The notes under the pieces are model-generated. The model did no database searches and was not told where the DNA came from. It worked only from the letters and a program-made list of their open reading frames with translations. Shown piece by piece: positions 11,922-24,528 of a DNA stretch of 64,000 nucleotides. Every line of letters starts with the position of its first letter. Position 1 is the stretch's first letter. A program made the translations under genes and the position numbers. This DNA comes from Tetrapyrgos nigripes (taxonomy: Eukaryota > Basidiomycota > Agaricomycetes > Agaricales > Campanellaceae): contig JAACJM010000316.1 in NCBI GenBank assembly GCA_013368315.1, forward strand, positions 21,262 through 85,261. Reading direction: 5' to 3'.

Positions 11922-14900
11922 TCATCCTGTATCACCATCTTTGGCAACAGGTTCTGAAGGCTCAGGGGTAGGTGATGAGGAAGTGATGGCCTGCACCTTT
12001 GGGCTCTTCAACTTCAAGTTGAGCTTCATCTTTCTTGGCTGATCGTCAGTCTTGAGTCGAACAGCGAGCGATGCCCCTTCCTTCTGTCTGCCAAAATCAG
12101 GACGTTTTGAAGACTTGGACAAACGCTCCAGCAACTCTTCATCCTCATCCCGATCGCTTCTTCTCCGCTTCTCACCAGGTCGCATAGGTCCCAGACTCTC
12201 CATCGAAGCCATCAATCCCGGAGCAGGTGATTGCGGTCTCGAGGTGACGAGAGCCTCCAAAGCGTTGTCCTGCTCCTCATCTTCCGACAGTGGTTTTGGT
12301 GGAGGACCATTAGGTGAAGATACCTGCCGATGAGACAGCTTGGGACTAGAAGGCGGTACATCCGTTGACGAGGTGTCCTTGGGTTGGGCGTCAGCGGTGT
12401 CATCCTCATCGTCATAGTCCACCAATGATCCTAGTGATCGTAACGGTTGATGATTTTGTGGTCGAATCCCTCTGTTAGCCAGAGCACCGGCAACAGCCAT
12501 ACGTCGTTTCCTCTTGAGGTTGTTGTTTCCAAGCAGAGGAGATGGTGGCCCGTTAGTACGAGGCCATTGTTGACTAATGGGTTGTACGTAGTCATCGTCG
12601 TCTTCGCCGTTGAAGTAGTCCTCTTCTTCTGCGTCGAGTGCACGGCTTTGGATTGGCCAGCGGGGGTCAATGGGTCTAGGAAAATACCGGCCGTTAATAT
12701 GTCGAAGATAAAAATGTGCAAGGGCCATCACGCACTTTTCCTTCGCTTCCGGCGGTGGTGGAGGCTCGTTGTTCATTTCCCATCGGCGGATAAACATTTG
12801 GAACCGCTGACCTCCGAGCGGAGTCTTGGCCAGGGCCTTGATCTCATCTTCATGCTTTGTCATGCAGAACTTGATGAGATCCTTCATGTTCTCCTACATG
12901 ACATGTCGCAGATAAGCTATTGGAGGTAGAGATTTGACAGATAAGTAGCTTACACGACGCATATGCTCAAAGTACTCCTGACACGAGCAACTGAGAAGAT
13001 TGTCTCGTCTTGACTCACGAAGTGTCAAGTCGAGAATGGGTTTCAGAATATCATGCTTCATGATTTGAGAATGAATGTTCTGATTGTTTTGCTTCAACAA
13101 AAGTCGGAAGAACCTAAAAGCGGCTGCAAACAGAACGTGAATTATGTTGGCTAACTATCATTGATGGTTAAAGAACTCACCATGCCGTAGATGTTTATCC
13201 TTGGCTTTTAGGAGGGTCGCCACTCTAGTAACAATGTTCGTGGTCATTACGAAGAAATGACTTCGAAACTGGTGTTGCAGGCTAAAATTGTATAACAGGT
13301 CGCACAGGTATACATAACGATTAGTCTGCTCTCGTGTGAGCGGGAGAACAGGATCTGAAGATGCAATAAAACAGTTACTACCAATTCAGTTTGGAAGTCT
13401 GATAGAGCTTTGTAACAGACCTGAGAAGTTCTTCCATTCTACAAGTTCAACGAAGGGCTTGAAAAGAAGCGCCACGCAGTCCTTGTAAAAATAATCCATG
13501 AAACGTTCTGTTCCGGGATCGTCTTTCCGACCGAGTTTGGAAGCTAATGCCTAAAAGGAGTTGTGGGACAAGGTCAGACTTGGTGTAGACAACACATATA
13601 TAATCTCCACGCACTTGGGAGGCCTCGGTACCCATAACCGACACTAGCTCACCCCCGGGAGGAAGATCCAACCACACCCTCAATGCATCCCCAACCTGAT
13701 TCTGAATGGCCATATCTTTACTCTGTGCCAAAAGTTTACAACAAAGCTCCATGATCGTTTCAGCTTTATCAGCACCTCTCTTCCCTGCTGCCCTTTCCTT
13801 GTCAATTGCTACCACCTGCTTCAACACATGCCCTCTAACACCGTTGACATCGTGGTCTAATAAAGCCGATAAGATCTCTCCTCCAGCGCCAATGACGGGT
13901 TTCGAAACCGAGTCCTTTTCTGACCTGCTCAGAGCCCACTGGACAGCGAAAAGGATCCCTCGATCGACAAGGCTTCGGAAAAGAGCCATCCGGGCTGGTA
14001 GCTGTACGTTCTTGCCCATGATGCATAACTGCTGGATGAGGAAGATGACCTCTCTACGATGAGCTATCTGCTCCTCGGTCAAGGACTCTTCTGGCGGTGC
14101 GAAGGAATAGGGAGCAGGTTGTGATGTTGATGATGACGATGACGATGACGATGTTGAAGGGGCTGGAGCAGATGCAGCAGGAGGTAAGGCGTCATTGACA
14201 ACTTTCGGACTGCCCTGTTGGCTATTTACAGACGACGAGCTGCCCTCATCCGGCTGCGACTGTAAAGCAATCGTGATGGGTCGCTGACCAGGTTGTTGTT
14301 GAGGTTGTGGTTGTGGTTTTCTCGCTGAGTTGAGGATTTCCTCGTCCACATAAAGCTTGATGATATCCCGCATAAATGTAGGATCTTGTTGTACATGGGT
14401 GATAATGTCGATTTGGTTAAAGATAATGCAGGAGTTGAGCACGTTGAATGTGGAATCATCGAGTACTCGTGCAAGGACTACGTCTTTCAGAAATTGAAGA
14501 CGATAGGTGTGATGAATTTTACGTTGGATACTTGGGTCTTGTATATAAATGGGTTGGTGATAACGAGTGCATTGGTGTAGAAAGTCACGGTAATTGGCTT
14601 TGTAGGTGGGAAATTCGGGGTCGTCTGCATCGTGCAAGATAATCAGGGCCGTGGTCTTCCCGAAGACATATTCGATACTCACATTCAAGCATCCCAGCCA
14701 CGTCAAAGAAGAGTTCCTCGTCGAGAATAACCTCGTATATGCTGTGTTCATTCAGCATAACTGTTCGATATAGTTTCAATCAGGATACATACGCAATACA
14801 GGTTGCGATGTACTTACGTATAGTTTGCATAATGCTACAAAGAGCATGCAGGTTCTGCAAACTCTCCGCCTCCTCGGCAGCATGCATAACGTCGATGAGT

Positions 14901-16035
14901 TGCTTGATATAATCCTAGTAAACATTATGACGCGTTTCAAATTAGCCCAACATGAATGTGACGTCTGACAACTGAACAAAAAAGCATGTATTTGCTAAAG
15001 AAGCAATGTACAATCTACACAACAATGGAAGAATTGGGTTAGGGACAGAAGAAGCACGTACCTCTGCTAGGATATACTCGCAAATTCTCTCCTTCACTTG
15101 CTGAGATCGAGCGAGAACCTTGATAGCTCTATCTATGTCTCCAATTATTCCCATTGTTGGGGTGGGTAGGTGGCCGGTACGGAGGATGTTGGTAGTCATT
15201 GAAGAGTTGGATTCAGGTCCTACGAGTGGTGACGACGACTCGATATTTATGGAACCGTGTTCTTCCGCTGAAACTCCAAAATGAGAGGCTTATCGAGCAG
15301 TGACGGTGAAAGATATATGACGGACATATGCCATTGTAATGCCTTTGAACATCCATAATGAAGTTCCAAACTTCTGCGCAGCCCTCAGGGTCCTGGAAAC
15401 TGAGTGCATAGTCCACACCATCCGGCTCGGTCCATATGATTAGAGTATCTGGAAAAACAAACACAAAACATGTCTGAGCCGCGTGGAAGGAGTGGTGTAC
15501 AGTCGTGCCAACCTTGTTGTCGATTATAGATATCACTGGAGCGGATAGTTGTTGAGAGGATGATGTCTTCAGAATTTCTCTCCGAACGAGCCGTTAATAA
15601 AGCCTCGGAACCATCGGGGGACAAGTGACCCATGCAAAAAGCTGTTCCCTGATCAACCCAGCGAGAACCGACGAGTTCGTAGACCTTGAAAGGAAAGAAT
15701 GAAAGAGGGAGGGCAAGCAACGCGTTTCAAGCAAGATTGAGGGCACAATGGTTCAGTAAAGCCGAGAGGAAAGAGGGTATGAGTATGCACACCTTCACGC
15801 GCTTCATCTCGTTTGCATCTGGGCCATGCAGATAGTCCTGCTCCTCGTCACTGATTACACCGTTGACATCACCGGGAACGGCAGCAGAGTCCTGGGCATT
15901 TTCAATCAACTCGACGTGGTTATTCACATCCAATACGGGGTCCTCAGAGGTGGAGCCAGCACCAACGTCCGAGTCATCGGCGGGAGGAATGACAATGAGT
16001 GATAGGGATTCATGTTGGCCGCCGTCGTCGTTCAT
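11922..16035 (-). CDS. PSY2: PP4 regulatory subunit 3, SMEK/Psy2
   Basis: Targeting subunit of protein phosphatase 4, acting in DNA-damage recovery and other nuclear processes. Eleven exons (15793-16035, 15513-15684, 15326-15448, 15062-15267, 14818-14914, 14683-14760, 13615-14624, 13421-13550, 13181-13354, 12954-13123, 11922-12893) sum to 3375 nt, 1124 residues, with every junction in frame. An acidic leader precedes the EVH1/PH-like domain (VKVYELVGSRWVDQGTAF). The SMEK repeat region follows: VKERICEYILAEDYIKQL, NLHALCSIMQTILMLNEHS, EYDPEFPTYKANYRDFLHQ, and later LLLKQNNQNIHSQIMKHDIL. The tail is acidic/basic and low complexity with a nuclear-localisation-like cluster (EKRRRSDRDEDEE). It starts 127 bp from Tom20 in the opposite direction. 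Intact. Confidence 0.93.
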
Positions 16036-16162
16036 GACAAGGACGACGAGAAAAAGAGATTTAAAAGAAGGGCAGCCGCTCGGGTGTAAGGCTGTAGCGT
16101 AAGACCCTCGTCCGAGTCACGCGACTTTCTGTTGACAAAACAAAAGTTTTCTTCTTCCGACA
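16036..16162. promoter_or_regulatory. compact divergent promoter, SMEK/Psy2 and Tom20
   Basis: Only 127 bp separate the ATG of the SMEK gene (minus) from the ATG of Tom20 (plus), so both promoters and both 5' leaders must lie here or overlap. No obvious TATA box. Shared regulation is inferred from spacing alone. Confidence 0.5.
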
Positions 16163-16927
16163 ATGTCCAGCTCGATGAGTTCAAGAACGTCCAGTATCCT
16201 CACCATCGCTGGCGTCACTGTCCTCGGCATCGTCGCCTATGCCGCCTACTTTGACTACAAGCGTCGCAACGACGTCGAGTTTCGAAGGCAGCTACGCAAG
16301 TCCTTTCAACGTCATTACACGCAATACACTGACTCCGTCATCCAGGCAAAGACAAGAAACGCGCCGACAAGCATGTAGCCTCGACCATGGCTGCGGCATC
16401 CACAACATCTGATGAGGATCTCCGTGCTGCTCTCGAGCAGGTCAAGAAAGAAGAGGTGCCTGCGGCACCAGAGCAAAAAGAGGCATATTTCATGAGCCAA
16501 GTGGCTGCTGGTGAACAGATGTCTGTCCTCGGTACGTCAACGGCTTTCCACTTGTTTTCTCCTTATCCACCTGTAATCAGGTCCGGACCACCACTTAACT
16601 GCCGCATTGGCTTTTTATCGTGCTTTGAGGGTGTATCCTTCCCCTGTGGAGCTCATGGTCATCTATCAAAAGACGGTTCCAGAACCCATTTTCAAAGCAA
16701 GTCCTCTGCAGCTCTGTATTTTTTCTTGCAGTTAATTTCTCTTCCAGCTTGTCATTGAATTGACCAACTTGGACGTGAGTTATGCATCCTCGACATCACA
16801 ACCCCAAGACGAGCTAGATGGTCTTGACGACGAGACGAGTCCAGTTAGAGAAGGACCACCATCCGAGACGTCCTCACAGGAGTGGGATAAAGTCACAGAT
16901 CCTGGCTCTATGACCCCTGCTTCATGA
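16163..16927 (+). CDS. TOM20: mitochondrial import receptor subunit Tom20
   Basis: Outer-membrane receptor that recognises mitochondrial presequences. Exons 16163-16310, 16346-16531, 16581-16696 and 16748-16927 give 209 residues. An N-terminal membrane anchor ([19 protein letters not shown]) is followed by the family signature [16 protein letters not shown], a Lys-rich linker, and the receptor domain ([45 protein letters not shown]). Two oddities: the only intron that restores frame after the first exon is 35 nt (16311-16345), very short, and the third intron (16697-16747) uses a GC donor (GCAAGT). If the first intron is wrong, the alternative is a frameshift near 16300-16345. Family assignment is firm. 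Confidence 0.88.
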
Positions 16928-18452
16928 ACACCGTAATGACCAGCCTGTACTCGTGAAATAAACCTTCTCGTAGTCAGGATAGCCGTGTTGTCTCATCTTA
17001 TTCTCGTTTGTTTCCAAGACACATTCTAATAAATGCTTTAATTTTTCTTGCTTTCACATGTTGCATCTGTAGGTGAAAGACAGAGTCGAAGGTAAGCTAA
17101 AGGACCCTTTCCATACAGGATACTAGCTGAGCTGAGACTGGTGTAGGATATTACCAGAAGTTCCCACCCAAAAGCCTAGGTGTCGCAGTGGAAACCCGTA
17201 AGCTTCCATCGAGCGAAACCTCCAAAAAAGTGTTGGTCGTCAAAAAGGATGTCAAAGCTGGAGAAGTCATCTACGAGGTACGTTTTACGTCTTATCTAAC
17301 TGAATATGGAACTTAATGTGATTCCTCCAGGAACACCCAGTGATCGCAGCTCTGGACTATGACCTTCAGGAGGCTGGGACCCATTGCTCACATTGTCTGC
17401 GCGTGCTTGACCCATCCACTGCTATCAAAATCTCCCAGGATCCTATCAACACGGTCTTCTGCTCAAAAGAATGCCAAACGGCTGCTAAAAACCAATCGCA
17501 CGCTCTGCTTTTCACTCTTGAGCGTCCTCTTCCTGCCGACATCCCCACTGAACCCATAACCCCAGCCAAACTCGATTCTCGTCGAAAAGCCCAAGTGCAG
17601 TATGTCGAACACCTCAAAAAAGTCAACAAAGCTGCTCCTCTCCTCGTAGCCCGATTCATCGCTCGTCAAATTGCTTTGGAAATGGGCAAACTCATCCCCG
17701 GTGCTAGCGTTGCTGAGGATCAGGAGAAGGACTTTATCGATGCCGAGGGTGGAGAATACTTGTTGGCTGATCATTTGGAGAGGTTGCGTTACCTCGAGGT
17801 CGCAGCGGATAAAGAGGAAATCGCGTTGATTACTGCTGTCTTGGAGTCTGTTTTACCTGGCTTGGAGCAGTTTGTGACAGAGGAGAGGTATACGGTATTT
17901 TTGGGCAAGATGGCTTATAATGGTTTTGGAGTGTTCTATGGTGAAGGTAGAGACGACAAGGTAAGTCTCTTGACTGTATTGTATGACACTGTCTGACCGT
18001 TCTCACTCCGTGATCAGCCATCCTCGCAGGCCCGTCCAGAAGACCAAGAAAGGACACGTACCCCTTGTGGAACCTCTCGTCAGACCGGTACTGCTCTCTA
18101 CACCGTCTCTTCCTACCTTTCGCACTCTTGTGATCCTTCCGCTCGACCCTCCTTTGAAAACGGCACCTCAGAACTTCGCCTCATCGCTACTCGTGACCTC
18201 AAAGCAGGCGACGAACTTACCGTTGCCTACGTCGACGTCACTCAGCACGAGGATGAATCCATTGTTGATGCTAGAAGGAGGAGAAGGATGGAATTGGCTA
18301 GGGGATGGAGGTTTGCTTGTGAGTGTGATAGGTGTTTGGAAGAGGCGAAGACTTTGGACTTGGTTACGGCCACAGAGGAGAAGATCAAGGATGAGTCAAA
18401 GGTGGAGGATTCGGTTTCTCATTACCAAGAAAATGAAGGGACCAGCATTTAA
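16924..18452 (+). CDS. SET-domain protein lysine methyltransferase with MYND-like insert (Set5/Set6/SMYD type)
   Basis: Predicted S-adenosylmethionine-dependent lysine methyltransferase. Well-supported exons are 17073-17091, 17147-17277, 17331-17960 and 18018-18452. The SET N-part is VVKKDVKAGEVIYEEHPV; a Cys/His-rich MYND-like insert follows (CSHCLRVL...VFCSKECQ). Core SET motifs are YNGFGVFYG, SYLSHSCDPSARPSF and GDELTVAYVDV, with a CECDRC post-SET cluster. No ATG lies in frame in those exons or just upstream. The only start I can find is a 9-nt exon ATG AAC ACC at 16924-16932 followed by a GTAATG donor, giving 407 residues; it overlaps the Tom20 stop codon. The 5' end is therefore uncertain, while the domain call is firm. 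Confidence 0.82.
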
Positions 18453-18862
18453 CATTGGAGGCAAGCTTTTCACACTCGCTTGAATCAGTGACTTGGTAAA
18501 AAAAAAAAGTCCTGTTTCAACCGAGTTTAAGAGACCTCGCCATCCGTGTTAAACGCTGTACACCAGCTGGATCTTCCGGAGCCTCAGCCTTTAAAATCAA
18601 ATGATAGAACAGTTCATCCACCGTTCGTTAGATAAAGTACTCTAATATAGATATCGTTAATGGACCTTTCCATATTTTGCACTACTGAAGTGCCAATAGT
18701 GATGAACCCGTTGTCAAAGCTAGGAATACATCGTTCTAGTTGCGGCCGAGTGAGCAATTGTAAGATAACAACATTATTGTGAAGCTCTATAATATCAAAG
18801 TACTCGAGATAGCGTACATGGACAACAAGCAGGTTGAGAACCAAGATATGTACCGAAATCAT
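18453..18862. other. short interval between convergent genes
   Basis: About 410 bp holding the 3' ends of the SET gene and the next minus-strand gene. An A run at 18499-18508 follows the stop closely. No further gene seen. Confidence 0.4.
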
Positions 18863-21539
18863 CTAGATCATACTATGCAACATTCCATCAGCAGGGATTT
18901 TACTACGAGCCTCTAATATTCTTTGAGCCCTATCACGGCCTCTCCCATTCACTTGAGACGTGTTCTCATCTTCCTTCTCCTGCTCATCCTCGTTCTCTTC
19001 TTCTGGCACGAAATCAAGTGCTCCAGGATCGATACCACGTTCCAGATCCCTTTCAGCGTAGGCAGCTCTGCGAATGGATGCAGGTGGTCTGTTCGGTGAT
19101 TGGGTTGGCATTGGCTGAGAAGCGGTATTTGAGAGCAGGGTTTCCGGTCTGTATGACGCGAGACTGAGAGCTGCTGGTTGGGGTTTCGATGTTCGTCGGA
19201 CGATTTGGATAGGGACTGAACCGGGTATACCGGTATGCGTCGGTGCAGCTTCTGCATTGGTTGTTAGCAAAAAAAATACAAGTCGAGCGATATTTTGTGA
19301 CTACAGACCTTCCTGATCGTCGACAGCATCGTCCTCAGCAACAAAGTCATCAAAATTGTCTTCCTCGTCATTCAGCAGTCTATTTCGGCGGACAAATGTC
19401 TCATAGAGTTTGTTATCGTTCTTCCAGGCTGCTCTATGGCTAGGAACGCTGGCAGCAAGCATATCCAAAATCTTGTCGTCATGGACTCGCGATAGACTGC
19501 TTGTGCTTGAATTGGCTGGATGATCTTCAGTTGTTTCGCCGGTGCTGCCAGTTACGTCGCTAGACATCTGTATGTCGTCTTGTACAGAGTCCACCACTGT
19601 GCCCGAGGAACTTGATTCGTCTCGAGGGACCCCGATAGATGGTGAGAGGGGCAAGTGAGATGGGGCAGGCAATGATGCGGGACGAAGACCAGGAAATGAC
19701 TGAGGGAGGCCAAGCAAATTTTGCTTCCGAGGTCGAGAAGGGCGAGAAGGAGCCACAGGTTGTGATTCTATCAGAGGAAGAACGTTCTTTACGACCCTGG
19801 TCGGACGAGCAGTTTCTTCTTCCAGATCAAAAATCATGTCTGTTCAGGAAATTGGATTAGTGATTAGTTTGAGAGACGTGAGTTCGATCCATACCTCCTG
19901 TGTCGACATTTGCCATAATATCCTCGTTCTCTTCCACTGTATCCGAGTTTGGTACTTGAACATCAAATGTGACTTTGCGTTTACCCTTTGACTTGGGGGA
20001 AGGAGACAAATTCGCGTCGACTACGACAGAACCGTCCTCTTCTTTCTTGGCTTCGTCGGGCTTCCTTTTCTCTTTGCCCTTGCCAACCTCGCCAGCTGGC
20101 TTCCGAGACGTGGAAGGACCGGCGTGAGAGGAAGTTTCTTCTGCAACAGGTCGATCATTGGCGTTACTCTCGGCTTGTCTCTTTCTCTCCATCTCCTCTT
20201 CTAGCAAGAAATACCGATAGCTAGCAGCGGTATTCATGTCATCATCAACCATCCGTCTAAACTGGAAGACATTCCGGACATCAGAATTCGCGAGAGGTGA
20301 AGTGAGAGTAATAGATGACGCGGATTGAAGCGTGTCAGGCGTTCGGCTGCGAAATGAATCAGCTGCTGGCGATGGTGAGGAATCGCTCTGAGCCCTTGGA
20401 TGATGGAAAGAAGTGACAAGGGATGCTGATAAGGCAGACACTCGTGGAGCGCTTCTGCTTGCAGATGGCACAGCGACACTTTGGGAAGGCTGGGGAGATC
20501 CAATAGGAACAAAGTCGCGAATGACTGACGCAGGTACACCAGTGAACTTGGGACTACTGGGGCTGGCTGGCCCAGGAATGTGGTTGCTGGTCGCCGACGC
20601 CTGCGAGCTCTGAGCATCAAGTGCACTCTGTTCCTGCTCTGCCTTTTTAATGCCTTCATTATACTTGTTCAGCAACAACTGCACGTCTCGTTTCAACTGC
20701 GCCTCTGCACGGTCTATCTCCGCGACTTTCTCTCTCACAACGCCATCGAGATATTCTTCCACTGAGGACCTAGTAGAGGCTGATTCCTGAGTGGCGACAG
20801 ATGCAAGGGCGGCGAAGAGAGATCGAGTGGCTTTGACTTCAGGGAAGACGGGAGGGATGAAAGGTAGCTGGTACTTTGGAATAGCGTTCAAAATGGAGGA
20901 TGGTTCTGGGGTGGTTTCTGCAGGAGAGGGTGATGCAGGGGTAGTAGGAAGTACAATTCTAAACAACGGAGAAAATTGAGGAGATGATTCTTGGCGCCGA
21001 ATAGCTTCGCCTCTCTGAATCCATGTTAGGACGCGACAAAGAGTGGAGTAAAGGCGAAAAAGGCTCACTAGTACATCGTGACTGACCTCCACCCATCCCG
21101 ACGCATTTCTCAACACCACCGTCTCAGCCCAACCTTTCGTGATGATAGGTCCTTCCTTGAGATTGAACGAATCATCGGTAGAGACGATTTGATGTATTCG
21201 ATACACAAGAACTTGACAACAAAGGCATGTCAAAGACGTGTAGCGGGCGCAAAGGGTAGGATCGGATATAAATGGCCCTCGTTTTCGAGTACGCAGTGTT
21301 AGCTGTGGATATGCCTGTCGAGATACACGTAAGATTAGATCGTTCCGTGCCCTGGGTCATTTAGGGGTGAGTGAAAACAGAATTACAATTTGGATGTCCT
21401 CATCGTGTGCGACATAGACTGGAGTATACTCGGTCGCTGATGGCACGTTTGGTTGCGAATCCACCTGCGGTGTACTTTGAAGCTTCACGTTAAGACATTT
21501 GCATGCATAGAGAGTGTCTTGGAGGTCCCCATGGACCAT
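18863..21539 (-). CDS. unrecognised 806-residue Ser/Pro-rich protein with N-terminal cysteine cluster
   Basis: Not recognised. Five exons (21387-21539, 21087-21314, 19895-21014, 19309-19839, 18863-19251) join in frame with GT-AG introns. The ordered part is the first ~130 residues: MVHGDLQDTLYACKCLNVKL, then GPFISDPTLCARYTSL and TCLCCQVLVYRI. The C-x-C and CLCC arrangement could bind zinc. A helical segment (EEYLDGVVREKVAEIDRAEA) suggests a coiled coil near residues 230-280. The rest is low complexity, rich in Ser, Pro, Asp and Glu, with a Lys-rich patch (GKGKEKRKPDEAKK). No signal peptide or membrane segment is apparent. The smooth splicing of a conserved-looking N-terminus argues for a real, intact gene, probably conserved in related fungi. 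Confidence 0.72.
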
Positions 21540-21738
21540 GATGATGTAGGGAGAAGGAACAAGCCTCTCCGCTTCCGTCTTAATATATTGATCCGAGTCA
21601 AATCCGTGACTCAAAAAGACGCAAAAAATTGTCTTCAGATTTTGAGCGTAGATAGCGTATACAACACCACAAAAACCAATTACAAACTCGTATCTAAGTT
21701 ATTAGGTGCAAGGGGAAAGAATCTAGACACTAGAAACA

Positions 21739-24528
21739 CTACCGGTTCTTTTTTGTTTCTTTGACGTCCTTCTCGTTCTCATTGACAGCGTCTGCATCCT
21801 CATCCAGAACTTGGCCGTACTCGTTCACTCGTTTAGGATCAATCCTATAGATCCATCGCTAACAAAGTAGGTTTCAGTTTGACGCTGATAAACAGACGAA
21901 AAGGCAACTTACCTGATAGAGGAAAACAAGAAACACGACATCATCCCGGAAGCAAGCTAAACGATGCAGGAAGGGCATCTTTATGCAGAATGCAAAAAAG
22001 TCATCGACAACTGTTGAAAGCGTCTGGATAGGCCATACGTGTGAGAGGCGTTATTTAATGGCTTCCTATCAACGCACTTTGTATACCATGGCTTTCATGG
22101 GCATGTGCGCAACACTCTTTAGCTTGTAGTTTATTATAAGCTGAGGCACGAGTTGGGCCTAAGATGGATGGTGGAATGAGCCTAAAGATGGATTAACACA
22201 AATCGGACAGACTCACAAATCCGAACATGTAGACGTAAGAGGTCAAGGTGGAAATGACAAAGGAGTACCATCCACGATGGGATTCGTAAAGCAGAGAATA
22301 AATGGTATATCCAGCGAGAGTTGGAATTGCCACATAAGAAACATAGCGGAAAGCAAGTTTGTCATATCTAGAGAACCAGTCAGGACCTGGATTGATACAG
22401 GAAATATGATTCTGCTCACTCTTGAGTCTTCTTTTCGTCTTCGCTCAGCACATGCTTGTCTATAAATAATGTGTTCAGAGTAGAGTTAGAGTACACAGAA
22501 GAAAGAACACCAACCTTTGACCTCTAGCTTATACGGTAGCAAAGAGCCTGCAGTAGAAGGAACTAGCGAAATATCCACAGCTTTCGTTATCTGTAGGACA
22601 AAGCGCTCAGCGTTATCAGAAAAAGGCCGATTTAGTGCTATCAGTACTGTACCTTCCAGGCCTCTATAATCACACCCATTCCAGAACCAAACAGAATCAT
22701 CCAACTGGTGTTGTCATTGTTATCGATGAGATACAGAAGGATGATGATTTGAACGAAAACATTGGTGACAATCTATCCAGCTGACTTAGCCTTGTGTTTT
22801 GATCCGGAGGAAATGAAACTTACAGTCCTGAACAGCGATAAGTCAATTGAGAGTTGGGATGACGAGGAGAGAAGGCACACCTGACAGATACTCCAACCAT
22901 TTCTTTCTTCTGGCGCCAATGGGAGACGTCGTTCTTGAAGGCCAGCATTTCGAAACTGTAAGACAAAATGGAACAGTTATGTCAGATGTGGCAGACGTCA
23001 TTGAAGCCCAGAAGAATACGTACACCATATGTAAAACACTAACAAGGCCAGTCAAGCCCAGGAAGTACGGGTTAGTCTCCAGGAGCATTCTTTTGATTTC
23101 GTCAAGTTCGGTTCCAGCACTAGATCCTTGTTGCTTGGCAGCTTCGTTGAACCCGTGTGTCATGGAGGCGAATATCTGGAATTTCATGAAAGACATTGGC
23201 TGGAAAGTTATCTGCAGCGGCATAGTCGGGGTAGACGAATTGAGCTCGACATAGTGCGACCGAAGATGCCAGAATTCGTTGGGAAAGACGATAGGTTTGT
23301 ACAGCGCTTTGGTGCCAGTGCTATCGCGTACCTTCGGGACTAGATGGACATCTGCGAACGTCGAGTCAGAATTCCATGCTTGAGAGGAAGCCAAAAAAAA
23401 TTAAGCACGTTCAGCGATTGGAGCTGGAAGTGTAGTCAACGGCACGGACGCTGCATCGGATATCAGGGCTAGAGTGATGTTCTAGACAAATGTTTCAATT
23501 TCGAGCGGAGGTCTCTGGAGAGGAGTAGACTGACTGGATGCCAGTGCGGCACAATCACGTCTGCTTCCTGCGTTGAATGACATTAGATAGTCATCTATAT
23601 GGAAGGGCTCCTGAGCATTACCTCCTCTTCTTCGTCATCCTGAGACGCGTCTCCGCTGAGGAGATTTTTCTCTTTCCTAATCTTGACTCGCGGAAGGTAA
23701 GGAGTCAAGACTGTAAAGGATGGTTCAAGATACTAGGTAGACACGCAATCATCAAACTTACGTTTACGAATGTGATGGAATCTCTCTGGGTCAAAGTTGG
23801 GATTTTGAGGGTCGGGACTGGCACCATCTTTAACCAAGAATACATCTGCCCAAAGAGAACCATTGCGTAGAACATTCTGCTCTTGTTATCAGCAACTGCC
23901 ATAAAGTTCAAATTTCCAATTCAACGTACTTGCGGGAAAACAATATTGAACTCTTCCACTCGAGAAACCTTGTAGTCACCGTAAGTGATATTCTTCCAAA
24001 CGAAATTAGGAAGTCCCTCGTCCCGGTCCTTTCTGTATGCTGAAGTCCACTGTTTGGAAAACACGTCTCCGTGGGGTGTCGTAGACAAGTGAACATGCAT
24101 TGACAGAACTTCTCCGAAAGTCCATCCTGGTACAGCTTGCGTTGGAGGCACATTTTGCGGGTCGACATATCCAGGTTGTTCGGGGCTTACAGTAGGAGCT
24201 GCAGGAGTAGTCGGTTGTTTTGGAGCGAAATATTTCGTGGCTATTGGTGCGAATGCGATATTAATTTGAGTAGACGTGACGGGATAAAAAAAGGCGCCCA
24301 GTATCGTTCACAGAACAACACATACCCAGTTGAGTTACCATCCACACCAGAAAGATTTGCTGTTTGAGGATTCCATTTGTGAGGATTTAATGCGGAGTAT
24401 CCTAACGCGCCTCGCACCTGAGCAATACCCAGAAACTTGCGCAGCGGTGATTCTTCCTGCTGGGCCTGACCTGGGCCATTTGCAACACCCTGTGCAGGGG
24501 CTGCAGCTCTCGGTTGAGCTGCGGACAT
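21739..24528 (-). CDS. CLPTM1 family multi-pass membrane protein
   Basis: Homologue of cleft lip and palate transmembrane protein 1, a conserved ER/Golgi multispanning protein linked to membrane-protein trafficking. The gene has many short exons. Recognisable blocks in order: the start MSAAQPRAAAP at 24528, the lumenal region (PGWTFGEVLSMHVHLSTTP, NFVWKNITYGDYKVSRVEEF), the fungal form of the LYFNDFWNLQ block (YKPIVFPNEFWHLRSHYVEL), LLETNPYFLGLTGLVSVLHM, and the C-terminal signature RWIYRIDPKRVNEYGQ, followed by an acidic tail and a stop at 21739. The 5' part is less certain: I could not place an expected first membrane segment between FLGIAQ and ATKYFAPKQ. Exon boundaries were not all fixed. 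Divergent from 14-3-3. Confidence 0.85.

Noticed and set aside
12447..12929. Plus-strand 160-residue frame opposite SMEK
   Set aside because: Antisense shadow of a conserved SMEK exon.
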